Of a DNA stretch of 64,000 bases, positions 20,982 to 31,353 are shown piece by piece (positions within the stretch are counted from its first letter, which is position 1; each line of letters begins with the position of its first letter). The position numbers were made by a program, and so were the translations under genes. Under the pieces are notes generated by a model that saw only the letters and a list, made by a program, of their open reading frames with translations, did no database searches and was not told the DNA's origin. This DNA is from Heliopora coerulea. Taxonomy: Eukaryota > Cnidaria > Anthozoa > Scleralcyonacea > Helioporidae. The stretch lies in contig JASJOG010000055.1 in NCBI GenBank assembly GCA_030142905.1, forward strand, positions 231,501-295,500, read 5' to 3'.

Positions 20982-23900
20982 TACCAAACGATTCAACACG
21001 CTTAGGCAAATCGTTTGGTACTAAGGATATCTCAATACAAAGTATATTTTGCATAAAATTTTGTGAATAGTGTTCTGTTTTGATGCTTCACAACAACAGC
21101 GTTATCGCAAAATGCAGCCTTGTCATACATTGTCCGAATTTGTAAGCGAACTGTTTCACCTACAGAGGCATGGTTTATATGAAAACATTGGTGTAAGTCA
21201 GACAAATCGTTTCCTATATCGTATCTTTCTGTAGGTTGTATACTTTGCTTAAAAGTTAGTGAAACCTGTGGTTATTATATTTTGTCTTAATTTGTAAGCG
21301 AAATATCCCCTGTACTGAGACATGCATTGTACCAAGAGTTTTGTCTAAGTTAGATGAATCGTTTAGTATATAGCATGTTTCTGTGTCACGTATACTTCTG
21401 ACCAACTGTAGTGAAAACTGTGGTGTTTTCTCCCAGGGAAAGAAGGCCATTATCTGCAAAGCCAACCTTATATAATATTCTTGCAATTTGTAAGCGAAAT
21501 ATTCCACGTACAGAGACATTCTTTGTATCAAAAGAGTCCTCTAAATCAGATAAACCGTTTCCTATATACCATGTTTCTGTACGACCTAAACTTCGCTTAA
21601 AACATTGTAAAAAGTGTGGTGTTTTCATCCAGGACAAAGAAGGCAATTTTCAGAAAAGGCTACCTTATCATATCTTGTTGCAATTCGTAAGCGAAATATC
21701 CTCCATATACATACATGCTTTCTACCATCTGATTTGTCTAAGTGAGACGAATCGTTTAATACATAGCATGTTTCTGTAGGACATATACTTCGCTTAATAG
21801 TTTGTGAAAAGTTTTGTGGTGTCATCAAGGACAAAGAAGGCCATTATCCCAAAATGCACCCTTATCATACATTGACTCAATTTGTGAGCGAAATATTCCA
21901 CCTACACAGACATGCTTGTCCCAAAAGAATCGTCTAAGTCTGACGAATTTTTTCATACATTGCATGTTTCTTCAAGACGTATAGCTGGCTTACATTTTTG
22001 TTATAACAGTGTTGTTTTGATCCATTACAAAATGGCGATTATGGGGAAGGTTACATTATCATACATTTCCACAATTTGTAACCGAATTTTACATCCTACA
22101 GAGACATACTATATATTATTAGACTCCTCTCACTCACACTAGTCTTTTGGTACATACCATTTCTCTATTTAATGTATATTTTTCGTAAAATATTTTGAAA
22201 AGTATTGTACATTGACCAATAAGAGAAATGCCAAATTTTCACTAATTTTCACAATTTCTAACATAATTGTCTATCCAATAGAGACATACTATATATCATG
22301 AGACTCGTCACTCTGACAGGAATCTATTGGTATATAGTATGTCTCTGTACTATTTATATTTCTGTTAAAATTTTTTGAAAAGTGTTGTACATTGACCCAT
22401 GAGAGAAATTCCAAATTTTGACTCTTTCACAATTTCTAACATAATTGTTTATCCTCCAGAGACATCCTATATATCATGAGACTCGTCACTCTCAGAGGAA
22501 TCAAATGGTATATAGTATGTCTCTGTATAATGTATATTTCTCTTTAAATATTTTTAAAAGTGTTCTAGATTGACCAATAAGAAAAAAGGCCTAATTTTCA
22601 CACATTTCCACAATTTCTAACATGATTGTTTATCCTACAGAGAAATACTATATATCATTAGACTCCTCACTCTGGGAGAAATCTATTGGTATATAGTATG
22701 TCTCTGTACAATGTATTTTTGTCTAAAACTATGGGAATATTATCATACATTTTCCCAATTTCTATGAGAAATACATATTGTAGAGAGATATGTTATGTAG
22801 CTAAATATTTCTTTAACTTACACCACTGTAGAGATATATATATAGTAAGTTCCTCTAGTTTCATAGCTATCACTTTTCCACTTTACAATTCAAATCCTAC
22901 TTGACAGTTTACTTTTGACTTTTACTAAGTGAAAATATTTTTGTGAGGAAGAACAGGTTTCTCAGTCAATTGTTACTTAAATAACTTAAGGAAAAATATA
23001 TTAGTCATCATGGGTCAATGTAATATCTCACTACAACAACTTTTATTACTTCGCTATGACCGCCATTTTGTTCCTTCGCCCCCAGCGGCTTCTTCTTCGG
23101 TCTTTCCGATTTCACTATCTTGCTGATCGCACGTGTTATTCGACTCCAGAGTTTGCTCGCTATTTCTCCATTCACTTGGAAGTTTATTCGCCTCATAGTA
23201 AGTTATTTAAACACTATACTATTCATTTTCCTACTGTGGTAATTGTTGGATTTGTAGGATTTACTTTTACGAAAATATCTTTTCCAAACAAGCACGTGTA
23301 TTGCCATAGACTTGCTACCCGAGGAGTTGATCTTTCCTCGTCGGTGTCGGTGCTTCTTATTGCCTTAAGAACTAATTAAAAGGGAGTTCAATCAGACCCA
23401 ATTATTTTATACCTTTCTGCATCTATTGTAGTATTGCTGAACTCATATCACGGTTTTTATTTTGTCAAATATAGACATTTCAAATTCACCCATAAGATAA
23501 AGGCCAAATTTTCACACTTTTCCACTATTTTAACCTTAATTGTTTATCCTGCAGAGACATACTATATATAATTACACTCCTCACTCTGAGACAATCCTAT
23601 TGGTATGTAGTTTGTCTCTATACTATGTATATTTCACTTAAAATATTTTTAAAAGTGTTGTACATTGACCCATAAGACAAAGGCCTAATTTTAACTCATT
23701 TTTACAATTTCTAACACAAATGTTTATCCTACAGAGACATACTATATATCACTAGACTCTTTACTCTGGGAGGAATCTATTGGTATATAGTATGTCTGTG
23801 TACAATGTATATTTCTGTTCAAATATTTTGTAAAAGTGTTGTAAATTGACTCATAAGAGAAAGGCCTAATTTTCATATATTTTCACAATTTCTTACATAA

Positions 23901-24510
23901 CTGTTTATCCCGCACAGCCATACTATATATCATTAGACTTCTCACTCTGAGAGGAATCTATTGGTATATTGTATGTCTCTGTACTATGTATATTTCTTTT
24001 AAAATATTTTAAAAAGTGTTGTAAATTTACCCATAACAGAAAGGAATAATTTTGTCACATTTTCACAATTTTTAATTAAATTATACATCCTCCAGAGGCA
24101 TACTATATTTCATTACACTCCTCATTCTGAGAGGAATCTATTGATATATTGTAGGTGTCTGTACTATGTATATTTCTCTTAATATATTTTGAAAAGTGTT
24201 GTAAATTTACCCATAAGAGAAAGGACTAATTTTCACAATTTTTAATTAAATTATACATCCTCCAGAGACAGTATATGTCATTATACTCTTCACTCTGAGA
24301 GGAATCTATTGGTATATAGTATGTCTCTGTATAATGTATATTTGTCTTAAAATATTTTGAAAACTGTTGTATATTGACCCATGAGAGAAAGGCCAAATTT
24401 TCACATATTTCCACAATTTCCAACATTATTATAGATAGTCCAGGACATACTATATATCATTAGACTCCTCTCTTTAGGAGGAATGTGTTCATAAATAATA
24501 TGCCTCCCTA
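20982..24510. repeat. Array of about 16 long hairpins, period about 180-200 bp
   Basis: Each unit holds a near-palindrome of about 72 bases. In the later half the arms are ACAGAGACATACTATATA and TATATAGTATGTCTCTGT, with an inner pair TAGACTCCTC / GAGGAATCTA. In the earlier half the arms are ACAGAGACATGC and GCATGTTTCTGT, with inner AGACGAATCG-type pairs. Examples lie at 21506-21575, 22272-22350, 22452-22530, 22636-22712, 23730-23803, 23912-23986, 24263-24333 and 24440-24510. The simplest is TACCAAACGATT / AATCGTTTGGTA at 20982-21020. Spacers are AT-rich. There is no coding capacity. Confidence 0.8.
22890..23460. repeat. Direct duplication inside the Helitron-like element, copy A
   Basis: A segment of about 570 bp, including GTGAGGAAGAACAG, CGGCTTCTTCTTC, GATCGCACGT and TATTCGACT, recurs at about 24720-25320 in the same order with moderate divergence. 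Hairpin units lie between the two copies. Coding potential is weak and no protein family is recognised. It may be a unit of the element's 5' region that duplicated with part of the hairpin array. Confidence 0.6.
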
Positions 24511-24719
24511 CAATCTATATTTTTCTAAAACTATTGTAAAAACTGTTCTATTTCGACTGATAACAGAATGGGAATATTATGATACATTTACCCTATTTCA
24601 AATAGAAATACAGATTGTAGAGAGACTTGCTACATACCAAAATATTCGTTAAAGTGACACCAGTGTAGTGATATATATAGTATGTTCCTCTACTTTGATA
24701 GGTCTCACTTTCCCACTTT

Positions 24720-25320
24720 ACAATTCAAATCCTATTTGCCAGTTTCATTTTCGCTTCTAGTTACTGACAATATCTGGGTGAGGAAGAACAGATTACTCAG
24801 TAAATAATTACTTAAATTAGTCAAGGAAAAATATATTAGTCACCATGGGTGAATGTAATATCTCACAACTACAACTTTTATGACATGACTTCAACCGCCA
24901 TTTTGGTCCTTCATGCCAATCGGCTTCTTCTTCAATATTTCCTATTTCGTTGTATTGCAGATCGCACGTCTTATTCGACTGAAGATTTCGCTCGCTATTT
25001 CATGATTTACTTGGAAGGTTATTCCCATCATAGTAAGTAATTTAAACACTTTACTATTCATTTTCCTACTCTTGTAGTGTTTGGAATTGTAGGAATTACT
25101 TTTACATCAATATTTTTCCCAAACAACCGCGTTCATTGCCCTTCATTTCCTACCGGACGAGTTTGTCATTTCTTGTTGCAGTCGGTGCTTCTTATTGCCC
25201 TAATAACAAAATATAAGGTAGTTCAAGCTCACGCTATTATTTTAGACATTTCAGCATCTATTTTAGTATTATTGAAGGCATATCACGGTTTTCATTGTCT
25301 TCAATAATTATTCAGCAAAT
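24720..25320. repeat. Direct duplication inside the Helitron-like element, copy B
   Basis: Partner of the segment at 22890-23460. It lies just upstream of the Rep gene. The following 500 bases to the Rep start (25831) are AT-rich, with no gene or clear repeat seen. Confidence 0.6.
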
Positions 25321-25830
25321 ATTCCATAACTACTTACAAGTATCGGTGTCAAAAGTTCAAACTACAGTGATATAAACGAGTATGTGGTAGATTATTCTAC
25401 TTTTCTCCTGTCATTATCACTGCTTGATAAACTCTTAGTATTTTTTCAGTGTATGTTATTGATATTGTGCTCCATCTAAGTATAAATTTTATTCTGTTTA
25501 CGGTAACTTAATTGTATAGTGTTTCCGCGACTTATTAAATTCTCAGTTTTCTTTCTGATATTAAGCCCATTTGGCTGTTTCCATTTGCTATATAACACGT
25601 TAATTTTTTTCCATAAGTTTTAACTCATATCACACCTTACTCCATTCATTCCTTTACACTGGTTTGGTTTCACTTGTATTTGGGTACTTTTATAATTTCC
25701 ATTGTCTCTCTAAAAACAAGTCACCATACATCGTTCAGTAAATATTGTCATTTCTCTTTTTTTTTCAGCCTTTTACATAATTTACATTTCATAACATTGC
25801 AGTACATCCTTTACCACTCACATTTTAGAC

Positions 25831-27389
25831 ATGTCTGGAAGTGCTTCTTCACAACCCTGTTATAATAACACACTTAGAACTACACATTTTGTTTTGAAAG
25901 ATCCAGATTCTCCTGGGAAAATTTTACAATATCAAAATGAACTAACAGTAAGATCTGAAAGAGAGGAGAAACGTCTGCAAACTTTTACTCGCAACTGGAA
26001 CATTAAACCATCTGTGACTACTGCAGCTGGATATAATGCTGTAAATGATATATCTCATGCACTTCTTTTCTGGTGCAAGAATTCCTCAACACATTGTCCC
26101 AAATGTAATTCTATAGTTTATCAGAAATTACAACCTAATTTCATGAAAAAAAAACCTGTCAAATCTACATGAGATCGTGTGTGCTCCACTAATCGTTATG
26201 TTGTCCCTCATTTTAATTCAATTCCGGAACCACTAAGACAGTTAACGAAGGAAAATATACGAATGCTACGTCCATTTGACTTGGATTGTGGTGTTTATGA
26301 ACGTCAGTCACGTGGTTACGGGGTAAAAACTGCAATGATCGCTTTAAGAACTTGCAATATACCTATTGCACAAAAAATTCAATCAATAGTCAATGATTCT
26401 GATAGCCTAAAATGTTTACATGCATATCAGTACCTCATGAATTCAGAAGATTCCTCTTATTCTCGTTTTGTCTCATTACGTGAAGAACTACTTGAAAATT
26501 CCACTCTGTTAAACCCGTTTGATTTTGAGAAAACAAAAGGTATTGAATGTGCGTTGTGGTCAAATCTTTACCCGTATACAGACTGGTGTGAGAGTATATG
26601 TGGTAAAACTACTCGGCAAAGTGCCAAAATTTCTTTCTATTCCAAAGTTTACAGTGAAATTCCATATTATGCACTTCACTTTGACCTTTTGCAATTTCAT
26701 TATGACCGTTGTATGTATAAAGTCGTCAGTGGTGCAATCAACACCAGTCGACTTTTGAATTGCTCACCTGCATGAGCTTTGGATACAAAACCTTTCTCTT
26801 CAACTTATTGGCAATGGCAACACCGTTCCTTACTTGATGCTGTAGCACAATTCGGCTTACCAGACATTTTCATGACTATCAGTCTTTTTGAATGGACCTT
26901 TCCGTTCCCTGAATGGTTGGATGACATTCGGAACAAAACAGGACGTGGACCAACAGAACTTGCAGTCTTTGAAACACAACACATTGCACATACTTTAGAA
27001 CAAATAGTACGGGGTTATCTCTGCGGTAGCAATGACAACAGATGGAGCAACCATATAGTCTCATACAACAGAATTCGAGGACACAAAAATGTTAAGACTT
27101 ACTTCTACCGCTTTGAATTTCAGCAAAGGGGAACTGTCCACCTTCATTTATTAATTTGGCTTCATGACCTCACTAAAGCACAACACCAATTTATTCGAGC
27201 AGATATACCCAGATCCAACCCAGAACTTGCTTACCTAGTTCACAAACTACAGAGTTCAGATAGACGTTCTCATTGTCTAAACCTTCAAGAGGAAGACTCG
27301 TTTTTTGAAATAAACGATGGACGTCGCATCCATCACCTAAAACATCCTGCTGCCAACTTTGCATTAAATTTACGAGCTTACATCACTAC
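25831..27389 (+). pseudogene. Helitron-type Rep (HUH endonuclease) domain, copy 1, split by gypsy
   Basis: Three collinear frames (25831-26172, 26179-26775, 26779-27389) are separated only by TGA stops at 26170-26172 and 26773-26775, so this is one protein. The third piece holds the Rep signature: FEWTFPFPEW, then the HUH metal motif in the context RGTVHLHLLIWL near residue 120. The catalytic-tyrosine part (LLRYVSSYVTK) lies after the gypsy insertion, at about 37697-37735. It would nick and join DNA in rolling-circle transposition. The N-terminal piece has a cysteine pattern (C..C near 26098-26107) that may be a zinc finger. The gene is dead through two stops and the insertion. Confidence 0.8.
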
Positions 27390-28285
27390 TGTTATGAAAC
27401 ATGCATTCCATTGGGTAACCTGGTGGCCTGCAATTTATTATGAATTAAATGGAATGTATAAAACGTCAACCTAATCTATTGTGAAAATAGCTACTATGAA
27501 TAGGTAGATGATTGTATCACAAAAGTTGTAATGTTTGTTTGAGTTTTGTCTAGTTTTAGACATGTGAAGTTGTTATCTTATTTTTTGTAACCAGCACCAT
27601 AATTAGTCCTCTTGGAATTGTCAGTTACTGAGCTGGCTTAAAAGGTTTCTGTTGATGTTATCGAATGTAAGGTCAAGGTACAAGTTGGTATTGCTAAATT
27701 CTTACTCTGGTTTGTGTTAGTCCCACCTACATTGATTGAACACCTTGCTGAATTCCAGATATGATGTAATCCTATTCAGATTAGATTTGAACTCGAAATA
27801 TGATGTGAAACTGAGATAAGAATTGGTATATTCTGATTTTACCATTATAATTTTACGAAGAACTATATTAATTTAGTGCTAGAAAATCTTTTTCAAACAT
27901 CCTTGTTGATTACGTTGCATACCAAACAATGCTTTCGCCCAGCAGAGGGAAAGACTTGGTCAGAATCTATCTGATTGGTCAACGTCTGATGTCACTCACT
28001 GTCAACCAAAACTGCCCACCAAAAGCATAAAAAGAGATGCTCCTTTCACAACAGAGAGAGCAGAAACGAGGAGTCCACAGAGCAGAGCAGACAACAATAG
28101 AGCAGATAAAGCAGAGCTGAGAAGCCAGTGGAAGAAAATTTACACTTGAGAGAACTACTAGCAAACTGAACAGTAATTGAACATTTCCAAACTATTAGTT
28201 ATTATATTTTGTTTGTGATCCAATAAAGATCCCACTACCTCGCCTAAAGCGTGACTCTACTGAGCTAAACACCTGTTGTTTAACA
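27390..28285 (+). repeat. 5' LTR
   Basis: Starts TGTTATGAAACATGCATTCC and ends CACCTGTTGTTTAACA. A TATA-like GCATAAAAAGAG is near 28025 and a polyadenylation signal AATAAA near 28222. It is followed after one base by the primer site. Confidence 0.93.
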
Positions 28286-28286
28286 C

Positions 28287-28299
28287 TGGTGGAGGATCC
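28287..28299 (+). promoter_or_regulatory. Primer-binding site
   Basis: TGGTGGAGGATCC begins with the TGG complementary to a tRNA CCA end, one base after the LTR. The tRNA is not identified. Between here and gag (28856) lies a leader with a Pro/Gln/His-rich open frame (to 28674) of doubtful coding value. Confidence 0.6.
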
Positions 28300-28855
28300 A
28301 TGCTACGGATCATCAACGGACGAATGTCCAATAACCATATTTACCACCCACCAGCACCACCACCGCAACGATATTGGGTAGTTTGTTACGAGTGCCCACT
28401 CTGCTACGCGCTCCTTGTTCACCCTGAACACGGCCACCACTGCCCTTGTAAGTCAAAGGAAGAAGATCAAAAGACACGCTGTTGGGCACTCAATCCTCCA
28501 ATGCCTCCACCACAACAAACACAAAGCCTATATCACCATCTCAGCCAAAGCATACATCAAAACACACAGCAACCTCCATCCCAGCAACAATGCCAAAGTC
28601 CACGGCCCTCCCAGAGCCATCATCAACTAAGGAAACACGAAGTCCATCAACAACCTAACTGGGACGACTACTGACCATTCAAAGCCCCAACCTTCGACCC
28701 ACACACTCTACCTGCTGGAGTGGAGCTGGCACTCGAATCTGCTGAAGACGATCCCTTTTTTTTTTGAACTGGCTTTTTGAATCGTAAGTTCTGTATTTAG
28801 TTGTTGAGTTAAAGTTTTATGTTAGGGCTCTGTTAAATTGGGTATCATTTGGTTA

Positions 28856-29954
28856 ATGAGCGATTCGAAAGACATCCCAGAAACTGAAGAGCAAATAGCC
28901 ACATGCACTAGGAGCAAGCTTTCACAGCAACCCACTGATACTGACGGTAAGTGGTGCACTTGGCAGTGCACTCTCGGGGGTAGGCAATTACCTTCTCCAA
29001 CTCCATCTGACTCCTTGTCTGTTTCATCTCATCTCGAAACAGTTTCCTTACTTTCTCTTGGGTCTGGTGATGGAAAACGAGGAACCCCAACTTCCTCCAG
29101 CCTTGATTGAACTACTTGAAATGCACTCTGGTAGACTGAACACGATCGCCACATGCTCGCTGCACCTCCGAGAACGGGTGGTATTCAGCCTCCAACATTT
29201 CGGGGCTCCCCTTCAGAGGACATAGAGGAATGGCTTGAGTCGTTTGAAAACTACACCACTTTCAATCACTGGACCGATGAACAATGCTTAGGTGGCTTTA
29301 TGATGTTTCTTCAGGGAAATGCAAGACGGTTTTGTCTACGACAACCTGCCGAAGTTCGTGCTGATTTGCAACATTTACAACAGGCACTAAGAGACGCCTT
29401 CACATCCCCATACCAAAATTTCCTCCAATGTCAGGAACTGAATACACGTACACAGGGTCCTCTAGAACCTTTAGAAAAGTATATAGATGATATCGACGCG
29501 CGCACACAACGGTTGCAGCTGTCTGATGCAGAAACGATGCAGTGCTTTATGCAAGGCCTTAGACCAGATCTCAAAGAACATGTTATACTGCAACTACCAG
29601 CCTCTTATTCAGAAGCAATGCATGCCGCGCGTCTGAAAGACCCATTAAAATCAATTCAATAATCTTTGGTCATTATTACTACAATTGACAAGTTAGGGTG
29701 CTGCGACGCGAGATTCTCATTCGACAGAACAAAATTCCGTTTGACAACAACAAAGCCAACCGATTGCAACTAAACAAGATTTTTTGGACCTGCAAGACCA
29801 AATTCGAGCCTTGCAGAATGAATTTAAGCAGCCGTCCCCACCTCCTCTGCCAGCAAACCAATGAAGACCTAGTTTTAGGAATAGTCACACTACCGATGGG
29901 CACCCAATCTGTAATCTATGCCATAAAGTGGGCCACTACTCCGGTTGCTGTCAC
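28856..29954 (+). pseudogene. gag: gypsy gag (capsid plus zinc knuckle), frameshifted
   Basis: The likely start is the ATG at 28856 (MSDSKDIPETEEQ). After a frame change near 29130 the frame 29153-29662 holds a typical retrotransposon capsid domain (DIEEWLESFENY, then FLQGNAR and LQQALRDAF). A further shift leads to a zinc knuckle at 29901-29954 with C-x2-C-x4-H-x4-C spacing. It would form the virus-like particle and bind RNA. At least two frameshifts make it non-functional. Downstream coding is disrupted by a foreign GIY-YIG segment. Confidence 0.75.
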
Positions 29955-30546
29955 ACCAATTCATATCATCAAAATTCCTCACCCCTACCACCTCCAGATA
30001 CGTTTCGATATCAGCAAAATTTCTCCTCCCGTCCAAGTTTCAATCCTTCGAAAGCAAACTTTCATACAACATGCGAGTAGTGCACAAACCCATCACAACT
30101 TTACGACATGTACTGACTAACATTAAGGACAGAGAACAACTGCACGAAAGACAAGGTGCAATTTACAAAATTAATTGCTCCGACTGCCAAGCCACTTATA
30201 TAGGTGAGACTAGCAGAAACTTAAATATACGACTAACAGAACACAAACGAGTGACAAAAAACGGAGACAAAACCAACCACATTGCCGAACACCACCGACA
30301 AACCAAACACAACATTGACTGGGATTCGGCAAAATGCATTACGTACAGCACCAACTACAAACAGCGACTCACACTAGAAAGCTGGTATACGAACTTAGAA
30401 CAAAATCCATTAAACCGATCACAACAATTACCGGGACCTTACAAACGACTAATTCACAAAGTCAAACGTGCGAGCAGCCAATAGACTTACACTTCGACAA
30501 ACTGATAATTAACGCCTACACAACCACACCCATTGCTTCTCGCTAA
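29945..30546 (+). other. GIY-YIG nuclease-like segment embedded in the gypsy gag region
   Basis: An open frame of 179 codons (29945-30484) encodes from about codon 40 a GIY-YIG-type core (AIYKINCSDCQATYIGET), followed by the conserved Arg segment NIRLTEHKR and a later LESWYTNLEQ. Such domains belong to Penelope-like or related endonuclease proteins and are abundant in cnidarian genomes. It is unrelated to gag and sits between the zinc knuckle and protease, in a Gln/Pro-rich gag tail resuming about 30670. It may be a nested fragment or a captured domain. No target duplication could be fixed. Confidence 0.65.
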
Positions 30547-30984
30547 ATATCACACCTCCATGACTAATACGACCGCCCACTTATCACGGACGAGCCAGAT
30601 ACAAATACAGGCGAACCTGACCTTTACTCTCCTTTTGACTCTGAAGATGACCGCCGCTAAGGCTGTCAAAACATCAGTCACTTCAACCAACAGTCTTTCT
30701 CAAGACTACACTAACCTGGACGATCAACTTCCTCAAACATGTCACCTCTTGGCTATCAACCAAGATACCATCAAAATCCACACAATCGTCCAAATTTTTC
30801 TTAGCAAAATTATTCACGTGATTCTCGTTTTTCCTGCTCTCCCACCCCCTCCACTTCATATTATTAATTGACATAGTCACGACGGTCAGCAACCTCTAGG
30901 TTTTTCCAACCAGATACCACAATTTCGATTCGCTCACTTTCAAAAAAACAAGTCACCAAAAATCCCACCACCTAGTCATGTTTG

Positions 30985-31353
30985 CATACCAGATTTGTGG
31001 GAAAGCTACTATCTCAAAATCCCAGGTACAATCGAAGGAATTCAAACTAATATTTTGATTGACACTGGTGCCGCTTTTACAGCTATTAACCTTGACCTTT
31101 AGAATAAATTATCTCGCCAGTCGGATACTCTGAAACAAGGAAAGTATTCGTCTGTCCAAACAGCAAGTGGGGAGGTCGTTAAAGGAAAAGGCACATGAAA
31201 TCTTAAATTTACCTTAGGCAATTGTGTGTACTCCTTCAAAACTTATATCATCCCTTGACTGCATTATGCTGCTATTTTGAGTAAAGACTTTCTAGACAAG
31301 TTCAATTGCATCATTGACTTTAAGTCACGCACTTACAAATTACTTACAATAAT
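30985..31353 (+). pseudogene. gypsy aspartic protease, broken
   Basis: The active-site motif LIDTGAA is encoded near 31055-31075 with the flanking pattern of retropepsins. Stops follow near 31100, 31197 and 31257. The later ILSKDFLDKF segment is also typical of the C-terminal half of these enzymes. It would have cleaved the polyprotein. It lies directly upstream of the RT frame at 31354. Confidence 0.65.

Noticed and set aside
20982..24510. CRISPR-like array
   Set aside because: Regular spacing and palindromic repeats are present, but the spacers are themselves repeated and diverged together, the units are too long, and the context is a eukaryotic transposon in rDNA.
28312..28674. Pro/Gln/His-rich frame in the gypsy leader as a separate gene
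   Set aside because: Low complexity, overlaps the region just after the primer site, and has no similarity to a known gag or accessory protein.
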